Assembly: GCA_037447655.1 (NCBI GenBank)
Contig: JBBHKE010003455.1
Coordinates: 93,453 to 157,452 of the forward strand
Source of the DNA: Zygnema cylindricum
Taxonomy: Eukaryota > Streptophyta > Zygnematophyceae > Zygnematales > Zygnemataceae
Direction: 5' to 3'
DNA: 64,000 bases
In this document: positions 37,201 through 48,900 of the stretch, one piece after another
How the letters are laid out: every line of letters begins with the position of its first letter
How positions within the stretch are numbered: position 1 is the stretch's first letter
The notes under the pieces: model-generated
Databases searched by the model: none
What the model was told of the DNA's origin: nothing
What the model saw: the letters and a program-made list of their open reading frames with translations, nothing else
Made by a program: the position numbers and the translations under genes

Positions 37201-38608
37201 TAACATCATTGAGCACTACAAGGCCCGGTTAGTGGCTAAAGGATTCACACAGAAAAAGGGAATTGACTACTAGGAAACCTTTGCTTCGGTCGTCAGATTT
37301 CCCTCAGTCCGCATACTTTTCATTTTGGCAACAGCGGAAGACATGGAGGTGCACCAGATAGACATCAAGACAACCTTTTTTGCATAGAGAATTGGAAAAG
37401 GAGATCTTCATGCGACAATCCGAAGTATTAATAGAGCAATGAGAGGAGAGTAAGGTATGTCGGCTAATTAAATCTCTATATGGTTTGAAACAGGTGCCGC
37501 AACAGTGGAATAAGAAGCTTGATGAGTTTCTTACAAGTTTGGGATATATCCGTATTAGCTCAAATCACTCAATCTATGTGGTTGAAGATGAGGAAGTTAT
37601 TATTTTTATTGCAATTTATGTTGTTCATTTGCTTCTTTTACAAAATCAATGGACAAAATTAATAAACTAAAAACGGATCTTAAGGGGAGATTTGAAATGA
37701 AAGATATGGGGGAAGCAAGATATATCTTGGGAATTCAAGTAGAAAGAGACCGAGAAAGAAAGATTATAAGACTAACTAAAAAAAAAGCAATAGGGAACAT
37801 GTTGGAAAAGTTTCAGATGGATAAGGCTAATAGTTGTACAACTCCAATGGAGTTGAACAAGGGAAGTAAGGGGAGTGTGGAAGGAGTCATAATCTTAGAC
37901 GAGGAATTAGGTCTGGAAGAACAGAAGTTCATGCAGACTATTCCTTAGAGGCAAGTAATGGGAAGCCTAATCTATTTTATGAATTGTACCACGGCGAATT
38001 TGGCTACAACTGTAGGAGTGCTGAGAATAAGTCTAAAATCTCCCACTAAGAGAGATTGGGAGGCAGGTAAGAGAGTCCTTAGATAATTTGATAGGAACTA
38101 GGGATCTATGGTTGCATTTGGGTGGAGGGAATATTGACATCACTACTTAGAGTGATGCCAGTTATGGTGATGTTTCGATAAAGAGATGTACTTCTGGATA
38201 TGTATTGTATGTGGGTGATGGAGCTTGCTATTGGAGTAACAAACAGCAAAAGGTTATTGCTCAGTCCACCATGAAGGCCGAGTATGTGGCCTCTTGCTCT
38301 GCTGTAACTGAATTGATGTGGGTCAGGTCTTTGCTTGAGGAGTTTGGTCACTTTAAGAGTGGTGTGCAAAAAATATTTTGTGATAATCAAGAAGGAATCG
38401 CTATTGCTGCCAATAGTAAACATCATTTTAAAGCCAAACACATAGACATAAGACTTAGCTTTGTTAGAGAGAAGGTGAAAACAAAATAATCAGTTTAGAG
38501 TATAGACTTGATAGCGAGATGGTAGCAGACATGATGACCAAACCTGTGCCTTCCTCCAAGCTAATTTTCTGCAAAGAGAAGTGTGGACTGAAATTAAAGA
38601 GTAATTAG
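34249..38608 (+). pseudogene. Broken copia gag-pol of E3
   Basis: The ATG at 34249 lies in the LTR end and the frame passes through the primer site (MEVLKLQVLGPP), open to 34479. The zinc knuckle CHFCKKPGHYMAEC at 35143-35184 is intact. The protease DSG reads D-stop-G near 35408. The integrase piece 35959-36234 keeps SDNGGEY, but an in-frame stop follows. RT is in fragments (37049-37273, 37485-37670, 37649-37948) and its YVDD has become YVVH near 37617-37628. RNase H is partly open at 38205-38489. This is the most decayed of the three copies. Confidence 0.9.
34269..34283 (+). other. Primer-binding site of E3
   Basis: GGTTTTGGGCCCACC follows LTR-D and has one mismatch to the E2 half-tRNA-Met site. 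Confidence 0.75.
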
Positions 38609-38621
38609 AAAATAAGGAGAG

Positions 38622-39694
38622 TGTAGAAAATAATGGTTCTTTTAAAATTTTCTATGTCTAAAATGAAATGTAGAAAAGACGTCGAGGCAATCTGCCTCTA
38701 ACTCTTATCTTCAACTCCCACACTTGTCGCAGTCACTGAAGGTTGAAGAGGGAGTTAGAGCTATGGTTGCCTGTGCTGTCCAAAGAGAGAGACGCAGTTG
38801 TTGTTGAAATGAGGTAATTAATAGTTCATTTCTCTATTTTAGTTATACTTTAAAGAGAGAGAGGGTGAGGATTAAAGGCACGCCATGGCTGCCGTCATTT
38901 TTAGAAAGTGGCAGATTTTGAAGAAAATGATATTTTACCAAAATATTGCCTAAGTCCGGATTTAAAACCTGCGACCTTTAAATTCTCTATAGCCAGGCAC
39001 CTTAACCATTAAGGCGCTACGAAACGATACATGTGACGGATTTCAAAGACATGTAAACATTAACGCAATGGCTAATTAACACCAAATTAACGAAGAGGAA
39101 CAATTCATGCACGTACGCGAATCTGAACCGTGTAAAAAATGTTTTGATTGGACGGTCAACATTATAGCCGCCACCCGAAGTGTGATTTTGGCGGCATTCG
39201 GAGATAGCGTCACGAGATGCCACGTGGCGCCGCATTATTTGATACCATAAAAGATGGGAGGAGGAACTATGGCTCCCAATTTGAGAGGTGTTAACAGGTA
39301 GACTATGTCGTACTACAGACGTACCATAAGTACATTGCCCATTGTACCTTCATTTACTATATAGTGTTCCTATTGGCCTAGGGTTTAGTATTAGGTAGTC
39401 GTGAGTAGGCAGACCAAGACTTAGTGATATTTAGCTACCTCTCTCTAAGAGAGCTTGTAAATATAAAGGTCATTTTTGACCAGCCATAACTCACTGCTCG
39501 GGGAAGCAAATTCAAAGATTCTTTTTGCTATAGACTCAAAGGAGTCTTGCCTTCACAGAGGTGAAGGTGGTTAGAGTTTTTATCTGTCAGGGTGTCAGTT
39601 ATTCTTGTTGAAAAACAAAGGGGTCAGAGTTATCCTAGAGGCTTCGTGTGAGCTACCCACTCAGAGGACCTATGAATGTCTCAGAGTTCTATCA
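38622..39694 (+). repeat. LTR-E, 3' LTR of E3
   Basis: It begins TGTAGAAAATAATGG after AAAATAAGGAGAG. A TATA box (TATAAAGG) is at 39462-39469. The 3' end is set by alignment to LTR-D and is uncertain by a few bases. Confidence 0.8.
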
Positions 39695-39699
39695 CGCGC

Positions 39700-40590
39700 T
39701 ACAAGAGTGTGAAAATTTTAGGACGAGGTAGAGTCCTCGCTATTTTTCTCTGTGCCGTCATGCCCATGTATGTAAAAAAAATTGCAGGGGTTTCGGACCT
39801 CCACTTTCATTCATGGGGTACTTTGCAAAATTTTGCGTCGTCGTCGCCTCTCCCCTCTCCCTCTCACACCATCACGTTTATCTCACATGTTTTAGAATGA
39901 GAGACGACAATATTGGTATAGAATGAAAAATATTTTAAACTATTATTTTTGACAATTTTCAGGTGTTTTTTTAATTGCAAGTCGAGCGAGAAAAGTAGAA
40001 AAAACGAAATCGGAAAACCATGGCAGATAGTTATTGAATCAGTGACATCGACGTTGTCACAAGTTATCATGACGTCACAATATCACCAAACCCTAATTAT
40101 CTACGATTTCACAAAAATCTAGACGTCTACAACTGTCGCTGTTTTTGTTGGCCTCATTAATCGTCAAAAGTTTCATAGTCGCCTTCAATCGTCACAAGTT
40201 GTACCCAAGTGTACAACAGTCACATTTCAAAGTTTCGATTACATTTTCACACATAGGGACGCTCTTCAAAGTAGTACCGTGAATCCTTACTACAATCTAA
40301 AATACTTTTTCAAAGTACCAATTACATGGGGAGATACCCTAAGGATACACACCCTTGCAACCGTGAATACTTTAACAAAAACCAAATAACAGTAAAGATA
40401 CACACCCATGCAACCGTGAATACTTTAACAAAAACCAAATAACAATAAGGATACACAACCATGCAACCGTGAGTACTTTAACAAAAACCAAATAACAGTA
40501 AGGATACACACACATGCAACCGTGAATACATTAACAAAAACCAAATAATAGTAAGGATACACACCCATACAACAGTGACTTTAGACTTGT
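39700..40590. repeat. Dispersed repeat, right copy, with minisatellite
   Basis: The same element and orientation as 19940-21018. The minisatellite here (about 40338-40590) has about five units of roughly 55 bp built on GGATACACACCCATGCAACC and TTTAACAAAAACCAAATAAC. This is the fuller version of the array that is cut by the copia insertion on the left. Confidence 0.8.
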
Positions 40591-42679
40591 CATGCCGTAA
40601 AACCTCGGCGAGTATTATTACTTAGTCATATACTAATTGACGTATATGTGACGTGACAAGTTTATATCCGAGAGTACAGCTTGAGATACGGCTGAGATAA
40701 AGATCGGATTATCCTGACGTACGACACAGTGGGAACACCATGTGGAATCAGTATGGAACTAGACTTCGGTACAACATCAGATGTCAAAAACTCAAACGGC
40801 TCGAAACCTCACAAATGTCTGAAGTCATCAACCCTCGTAGGTTCATTCATTATTTACGTTTAGCTTAGGGAGGGTTTTTATCCTCGAGGTGTAGATGTAA
40901 CGCATTGTGAGGCGACCACGTAGCGGTCGTCTCTAGAAACTCGCAGCGTTTGAACATACAAACCTGTATGCCCAAAGACATATAGGAATTAGTGTGGCTG
41001 TACAGTTAGCGAAAACATAGGATAAATGTCATTTGGCATTTTAGAAACAGTTACAAATTAAGAACGGGAATCCAGCATTAGAAGTTTGTCGTTTTTTGGC
41101 AGGCATTTTTCTCGAGATTTGTCGAACTGCTTTTCTCGGGATTTGTCGAACTGCTTGATAGTTACGATTTCATCTAAGTATTTTGGTGACAGGCTAATTT
41201 CGAGTAAGGGTTTCTAAAAAGGCCTGTAGTTTGATGCTAGTGACCAATCTTTGAGCTCCATATTCTCTTTTGTAACAATTCCTTACAAAATCTACTGGCG
41301 TAAGTCGACCTACAAGGTTAGCCAACCTGCAAGGTTTCCCTCCAGACTGTTCTCTACTTGTTGTTGTGTGCGACTTGTGTCTTGTAGACTTTGTGCTTTC
41401 TTGCTGTCAAAGGGGCCGACTGTACATGCTAGCTCTCGTCCTGTCTGGCTCTGTGGGAATTCCAACTATCTCGGCTCCTTGATTTAGTTAAAGAAGGGTT
41501 ATGATCCGCTGGTTGGACTCCTGTAAAGGATATTAAAAGACTTCAGGGCCTAGTGGCTAGTGTCGCAAATATTCCCGTTCTTAATTTGCTTGTAATTTTT
41601 TTTTTTTTTAATTTATGTTATGTTTTGTTTTCATTTCATTTGTTGTCTAGTTTGTTTTTGAGTTGTTGAATCTGAGATTGCTGAACTGTCCGGTATCGTT
41701 TTCTCTTCTTTCTTCCTACCGGAATAACTCACTCAGAACACCTGAAAACTTAAAAACTTAAAAAAAAAAAAAACCTCAAAATATCTATTAATATATAAAG
41801 TAGCTTGCACGAATTATAACATAAAATTATCACTGCTTTATAGACGGGTAGAGCCTGGCATAGCGCTGATACGCGTACCCTAACAGGCTACTAACTACGT
41901 TGGTATTTGAGCTGTGACCTTTTCCCGACAATTCGGAATTGGAGGGAGAGTTGGAGCATCAGTGGGAGACATTCAGTGGGAGACATTCTCGCTATCATAT
42001 TGGATATTATCGCTCCATGTGAGTAGTCGAGTCCTTGTGGTTACAGGCGCGAGATAGGTCGTTAAGCGCAGTCACTTAGAGGGATTAAGATCCGACCAAA
42101 GTCTGTGCCTTTCTTGCCGCATAGGACATTCTTATTACATTTTCTTTAAATCTAACCATGTTGGTTTGAGATAACAACTGTTTGTTTACATCTAGCCTTG
42201 TTGGCCCTAAATACGTTATTGTTTTATTAAATCTAGCCCTTTTGGCCTTGAACAGTTTCTTGTTTTAGAACATCTAAACTTGTGGGCCTTGAATAGTTTC
42301 CTGCTTTACTAAATATGGCCACAAGTGGCCTTGCATAGGCGACATGGTTTTGCTTCATGTGGCTTGACGTGACTTATTGTGGTCTGCTTAGATGTGGCTA
42401 TGAATAGCCTTGTTAGGGGGGTTCATGATTAGACTAACCCCGGTGTTACAAAATAGATCGGATCGTTGGGGGGGTGCGTGTTTGCATGAATTTGTAGATT
42501 TCGTGTGTGGTTTTTTTAGCATATTTGGCAGTGGGCATTTGCACAATGACCTAGAGTAGGGTCTGGCATCTAGTTGCATTCAGATAGGACAACTATCTGT
42601 TTACAAGCAAACAGACTGGAACAAGTTCCACTTTCCAACTGGTACAACTAAATCTCAAGTCTTTACTATGGACCAGACC
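40591..42679. other. Probable LTR and leader of a decayed Ty3/gypsy element
   Basis: TGGTATTTGAGC at 41901-41912 resembles the usual tRNA-Met primer site (TGGTATCAGAGC) with two differences, so sequence just upstream is probably LTR. A 23-bp duplication (TTTGTCGAACTGCTT) lies at 41112-41157. A degenerate minisatellite of roughly 50 bp (TCTAGCCTTGTTGGCC) fills 42140-42420. The LTR start was not found. Confidence 0.5.
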
Positions 42680-44191
42680 GGGATTTGATTCCTCCCGACT
42701 CACCACCTGTCCATTTCCCTGGTCATACTGCCTTGTCTTTGCTTACGAGTTCACCCAGCACTAAATCAGGTATAACCACCACATAAAGATCTACATCATC
42801 TACCTCTTCGTCCTCTTCCCACAGTTGGGAGGAAGACTCGGACATAGACTCCCTTGATATTGGAGATCTAAATCTGTCGCTTTTGTTTTTTCGTTGGGCG
42901 CAAATATACACACTAACTCCGGTCCTTTTTGCGTGGACATGGCCTCGCCCGTATACACAGGAAGAGGTAAAAATCAGTTTTATTTTCAGGTCTCAAGGAC
43001 ACAATGTCCTTGTCACACTTTCGCATGTTTTTTCATACCGAGATGCGCGACCTCGCATTTCGGTATCAAGACCGTTATGATTTACGGGTTGCTTTTTCGT
43101 TACTTGGGGAATACCTTAAGGGATCTGCCCTATCTCTCTATACACGGAAATATGTGGCAATTTGTGCTATGACAGAAATGGCACCTGCATATTCTAGATC
43201 TCTAGCCATAATTGGCAGCAAAACAATTATTTTCCAAGCCGCGTTACCCGCAATTTATGACTCTCGAAGTAACGGGTTTTTACCTGAAATACTTGAGGTC
43301 CCTCATCAATTCGTTGTTGCACCTCGGCCAGCAATTCTGGCTCGACCTGCAATGATGTTCACTCTTAGGGATCCGATATCATTTGTTTTCAGTTTATTAC
43401 AGGAAGAGTACCGAATGCAAAATCTCAATCAAGTCAAAGAACTAATGAATTTTGAATGTCGACCAAGCGAAACTGCTCGGCATTGTGAGCACGTATGGAA
43501 ACATTTCGTGAAGCATTACGTGACCTCATGTTAGACGCAAAGGCAGTTCAGAAATTTGTGGGGCAATTTCCCACCCAATCTCGAGATTTCATTCTAAGCA
43601 ATTTGATTGAAGCATATAGCCTCAAATTAACTTTCGAGCAGGCTGCAGAATATGGCGTAAGCTATGAAAAGCAGGCTAGTTGGTGGGACGCTCATGAGCG
43701 ACCTAAGCCTTCTCTTAGGGATTATCCAAATCCGAACTCGAATCCTAACTCTCGCCCATGGCCAAATACTAGACCTCGAAGGGCTCTGGCCATGGTAACA
43801 CTACGAACAACCCTCGACGTGCGTACATGCTTCCGTTGCGGTAACACAAGTCATGACGCAAGCAATTGTCGAGATAAGACAGCCAAGTATACCCATTGCA
43901 TTCAGAGCGGTCATTATGCACATCATTGTCACATTAAAAATCTCGACTTTAGTTATCAAAATCAAATCAAAATTGGTGGGATACTTGCTCTCTCAGCAAA
44001 ATTGGTCACTCCACCAAAAGAGATCGAGAAAGACACACCTCCCAAAATCAGCAGTAGGGACCGAGAGAAGTCTGAGTAGCAAGCTACCGTAGCGGCTATA
44101 CTGAAAGAGCAGTTTGCCGCCATTCAGGGGCAGGTCAAACTACAACTATCTGGAATGGCCCAAACCGTGGTCCATATGCCCTCTTCTAGAG
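42680..44191 (+). pseudogene. Decayed LTR-retrotransposon gag with CCHC knuckles
   Basis: Coding text runs in shifting frames from about 42680. The main pieces are 43004-43534 and 43495-44079. The frameshift is visible where the same bases read KHFVKHYV in one frame and ETFREALRDL in the next. A CCHC knuckle (CFRCGNTSHDASNC, C-x2-C-x4-H-x4-C) is at about 43829-43870. A second follows at once, with its first Cys replaced (YTHCIQSGHYAHHC). A Pro/Asn/Arg-rich linker precedes them. After a TAG at 44077 the frame continues to about 44190 and runs into a CT repeat. No protease or RT follows. Ty3/gypsy is inferred from the primer site and layout. Confidence 0.65.
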
Positions 44192-44192
44192 G

Positions 44193-44224
<32 letters not shown>

Positions 44225-44252
44225 ACACACACACACACACGCACACTTACTC
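44192..44252. repeat. (CT)n/(CA)n compound microsatellite
   Basis: A CT run followed by a CA run, between the gag remnant and the next gene's proposed start. Confidence 0.9.
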
Positions 44253-44272
44253 AAACATACAGCCAACTTTCT

Positions 44273-45947
44273 ATGGATGCAGAAAACCTTCAAGTCATGC
44301 AATTGTGCCACGTGTCATCCGCCTCCCGCCCCTATTACAGTTCAGCTGTTCCTCTCCCCGAACATCAGCTGTCGGCCACTAGAAATCAAAATTCTGCTGT
44401 CTCATCCCAAACCCACGAGCTGGCGGTAAGGACAATGATGATTGCTCTGACAGCTGAAAGCTGTCGCTTTACGACAGCCCCTGTGGAATCTTACTGTGCC
44501 AGTCTGGCAGAGGCTCAAGAACTAATGAGACAAACGCCACCTGCCGACGTCAGGGAAGAACTCTTCGAGTGGCTTTCCATGTTCAGTATTAAACTCTTTT
44601 TTTCTGAGGGAGGGATATTCCCTCCCGGAACTGAACCTTTGAGAGAAGATGCGACGCTGGATTTTCTTCCTTCTTTGCTATGCCCTTCCTTGTGAGTTAA
44701 TCTTCCGTCTTTTTTAAAAATCTGCTCCATTTCTTGAGCATTTCTCAGTTGTAAAGCGGCTGAAATAAAGGTTTCAAGTTTGTTGAATCTTACCCATTTT
44801 ATTTTTTTCCTTCAGAAACCCTTTTGTACATGGACTTCCCTCATTGGCCAGTTCTCTCTGCCAAGTAGAAAGAGTTCTTCAACGTCGTCGACATTGTTTT
44901 GAGGCTGTCCTTCTCCGGAGGAATATCCTATTGGCTGTTAGAAAAGGACACGTGGAAGACCCACCAGATATTCAGGAATCATCTGTAACTTTGTCACAAA
45001 GAAAGAGAAAAATAACGGAGCACGTGCGAGAAGAGGATCGGTTGGTACGGAGGAAGAGGAATATCACAATATGTGCGCAAGAAGACGTTCCATTGCGAGA
45101 GAGTTCGAGGAATGTGGAAGGTATACTTCAGAATATGGAGGAGGTAAAGAGAGAGCTTAATAGAGAACTTGAGAGACTTTTGAATCGACACCAGAATTCC
45201 TGTGGATGGATGGGCGGTGGAGAGGCTAGGGAAGGTGAGGATTGCACGGGAGATTCGGACGATACTGTGGTGCATAGAACCTCGGTTGACGGGAAAATGT
45301 CTGTGAAAGTTACGAGAAATCTTAAGGAATGCACGTCAAAATGTAAGGAAGATGACCGTCTTTCAGGTCAAATGTCGTAAATTGTTTGTTATTTATGCTC
45401 CTCTGCTGGAACTAGATCCCTCCAGAGTCCCACGGGCTCTCTAAAATTTATTTCTTCATTTTCTTCCCTTACTGTTTTAACATTGATTTTAAAGTGACAG
45501 ATACTGGCGATGTTGCAGTTTTGGGCATGTTTAGTATTGAGTGTTTTCCATCATTGTTATTCGTGGAGAAGAAATTTGTACTATTTAACGAACGGAAGAA
45601 ACTCATGTTATATCTAAATTATCGCCTCATATTAAGCTTATATTTACTGTTGACAGGTTCGACGGGAAGTTCAGCAACACATTGATACCGTAGAAATGTT
45701 GTTCTATCGGAGAGAAAAAGTTAGCCCTTACGGCATCTCTTTAAATCAAGAGAGGAGTTCAAAATCAAACGGAGACATACCTGTTTGTTACCAACTTTGT
45801 TCGTTCGGCATAGCATCCAAATGTCCCATACTCGTCCGAGTTAATAGCGGTGAATGGAAGCTCTCGAGTTCAGCGAATACAATATATATTCGTATTCACA
45901 ATCGTTTAAGAATCAACGAGAGCTTTTTAATGTTCATTTTTCCATGA
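44273..45947 (+). CDS. Unrecognised spliced gene, two or three exons
   Basis: I do not recognise this protein. Exon A (44273-44691, GTGAGT donor) joins in phase to exon B (acceptor TTCAG, start 44816). Exon B can read to its own stop at 45380, giving 327 residues. Alternatively it can end at GAG|GTAAAG (45143) and join in phase to exon C (45657-45947), giving 345 residues. Exon A encodes a mixed region with EELFEWLSMFSIKLFF and a Pro-rich turn. Exon B encodes an Arg-rich helical stretch (VERVLQRRRHCFEAVLLRRN), a basic region and a probable short coiled coil (ILQNMEEVKRELNRELERLL). No signal peptide or membrane segment is seen. Clean splice sites and an open frame across the intron argue for a real gene. 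The start codon is uncertain, because exon A is also open upstream through the CA/CT repeat. Confidence 0.55.
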
Positions 45948-48900
45948 AATGAACATGTTGAAGAGGAATTCGTGTTTTTGGCTTGCCCTTGTTTGTGTGC
46001 TAGTTTCCTCTGCAATGTTTTTCCTTTTAGTTTGCTTCCACCCGCTTTCAGTTTTTCAGTTTGGTTTTTGCCTTCCTTCTTTGTTCCCATGTACTCAAAT
46101 GGTTGACCATCGTGCTTTCGTAAATGAACCTTTTGACAGCATTTTTCGTGTAAGGTAGGGTTTTTCCCTTGTACTCGAGGTTTCTGGAGTTAATCCACGC
46201 GACTGTACTATTTCCATGTACTCCCTTTTAAGCAATGAAGATAAAGGAGAAGTTTTTGTATTGAAATTAGGATTTGAAGTGGTTTGGGAATGAAAGGGGA
46301 ATAGGACAAAAAAGGGTCGGTAATATCAGCTTTTAAAGGTAGTGAAATCACGAATACCGAAGGCGATGTAGAATATTTGTATAATCGAGTTTAAATTTTA
46401 GTGTGAGATATCGTTACATTACAAAAAAAAAATAAAAAAAAATAGTGATTCTTCATTTGATTATTTGTTTATTTTATTTTATTTTTTCATCTTTGGTTTT
46501 CCGTCTACTGTTTGTTTGACGGAGGAAACTTGAATTTTCTTTCTTTTAGGCTAAACCGTAATCACTTGGTCCTTTCTGGGGTTTGTAGCTATGTGATGAG
46601 CGTACTTGACTTTTTTTTTTTAAGAACTGCAGTTTTATCGTCGGTTTTTGTGGTAATTTTCCACGTCCTATGTGACTTTGACTTTTTTTGTCTCCGTGTC
46701 TAACTCGATGTTTTTCCTTTCTTTCGTTTCCATGTAACCAGATGGTTTACCATCGCTCGTTTTAAATTTATCTTGTTGAGTATTCTTGTGCTAGAATAAA
46801 TAAAGTGGGACTAGAATAAACCATTCATCGTTTCATATGAATAACTTTGTTTTATGCCAATTGTTTTATTCGAAAAACAGGTACAAACACGTTTTGTCAC
46901 CCGACCGTAACTTTTAAAAATGAATGCTTGTGGGTACTTTTCTTAGTTTTGTAAATCGGGATGTTTTTTTATGCTGATAAACGAGAGATAAGCAAAGTAC
47001 CGAGAGGATCGAGGCTCAAACGGAATGAGCACAAAATTAACCCACTCGAAAAGGAAATTAAACTTAAATCAAATGTCAACCAGCTCACATGGCATACATT
47101 GAACGCTCATGATCATAATATAGAGACAAAATCTATGCTCATAAATGTACACTCATATAAATTCTATTACATTGCTTACACATTGATTCTACATTGATTA
47201 TCCATTGATAATACAATATCGCTTACAAGCTGGCTTGTTAACTTAGCCGCCACATTGAATCTTGAAATTTAATTGTAGAAACGTCAGGTTGAACATAGAC
47301 GCAAACTGAAACTACTCGAAACGAAAGAGCTAGAATTACTGTACGAAAAAACGTAACTTGCACGGAACGAACTATTAGAACGCAACTCGCACGAAACGAA
47401 ACAAACAAAAGTCTTGTACGAAAACTGGAAAAAAATAAACCGTAAACATAGAAACATAAACGCAAAAAGTACGAAGGAAATGAAAAGGACAAATGAAACT
47501 AAACGAAACGAAATGCGCGACGTGACGCGCGACAAAATGAAACCACACTATATACCACCCAACATTACAACATTGTCATTGACATTAATTCACACATTGC
47601 AAATCCTTACAGTATCGCAAAAAATCAAACTAAAGAACACAAAATATATACAATAAGAATCGATACGCATGGAAATAAGAAATTAACACAATCAACACAA
47701 TATTCAGGTTTACTCACTCCGTATTTCATCTTTTAAGAATGTGCAGTTGCTATGTAAACACCACCGTGTTGTATATTTCAAACAAGAATTTATGTATGTT
47801 TTTATAGTTTTTTATTCTCTAACAATCAATCACGAGCAAAGTGTTGATTTCTTTCTCAAAAAGGACAAAAAGTCAAATGCGAGTCATGCGAAAAGATTTC
47901 GTACAGCCTTGGTTCAAATTTGCGTTTAGAGGCGAATATATCCAAGAAACCTGATTAGGTCAATTTTCCAAAGAAAATTAGCCAAAATGATTTTTGGTTT
48001 CAACTTTTGTTAAATGTTTTGCTTTTTCTATTTGAAATTTCTATTTATATAAGCATTCGTCAAAGTAATAAGCTTTATAAAAGAAGGTCGATGGTAAACC
48101 GACTCATGGAAACAAAAGAACGGAAAAGCGGCAACGGAACTGAAAAAAGAAACACAGAAACAAACAAACTAAAAAGGAGAAACACTGCAAAAGAAACTAA
48201 TACACAAAAAGGCAACCGTTTATTAGGACAAAAATTGAAACGAGTTATACATTTGAGTGCATTTAGTTAATTCAAAAATTTCAATAACTGGAGATAATTA
48301 CATTTCGATCGAATCTAGCGACTACATTCTAAAAATCATCCATTTGCCTGGTATAACTCACACGGATAATTCTTTCAGCTTTTCTAAACACTTCTTTTAA
48401 CATCACATCCTACTAAAGTACATCCACACTAAATCTGACTCAAATAAAAAAAGCAAAAATGAATCCTATTGAATCAACTGAACCTAACCGAGCTCCTCTC
48501 TCTTTCTCCATCTCCCTCTCTTTTTCAAAATCTAAATACATCCAAATCAATCCGCTTTGCATCAGTCCAAAAACTAACCCCAACTTCTCCTCTCTCTCCT
48601 TCCTCTCCATCTCATCGCTCTCCCCCCTCACTTCCATCTCGTCTCCCTCTCCCTCTCCCTCCTTTCTCCCTCTCCCCTCCATTTTGCCTCGAAAACGATC
48701 TCGCTCTTCTCGCAACTTCCGTATTTTTTACGTAACCTTCCGGTTTGTTCTCATCCACTCGATCGCTCCATTTATTCTTTTTACAACGATTTTCCCCAAT
48801 TGCTGCTAACCCTCGAAAATGGGCAATATATGCAATATCTGTATGGATATTTACACCCAGTTTGGAACTCTGATAATGCATTATCCAATGAATTTGGGGC

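Larger units (their letters stand above)
33293..39694 (+). mobile_element. Copia element E3 (LTR-D, internal region, LTR-E)
   Basis: LTR-D is 33293-34268, the internal region 34269-38621 and LTR-E 38622 to about 39694. The two LTRs are close relatives through most of their length, clearly closer to each other than to LTR-A or LTR-B. The right boundary is approximate because LTR-E diverges near its end. A clean 5-bp target duplication is not visible (GCACG on the left, CGCGC on the right). Confidence 0.85.

Noticed and set aside
40338-40590. Regular repeats as a CRISPR array
   Set aside because: Units are contiguous without unique spacers, and the sequence is plant nuclear DNA.
42723-42911. 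Minus-strand acidic open frame
   Set aside because: It is opposite the Ser/Thr-rich start of the gag remnant and explained by it.
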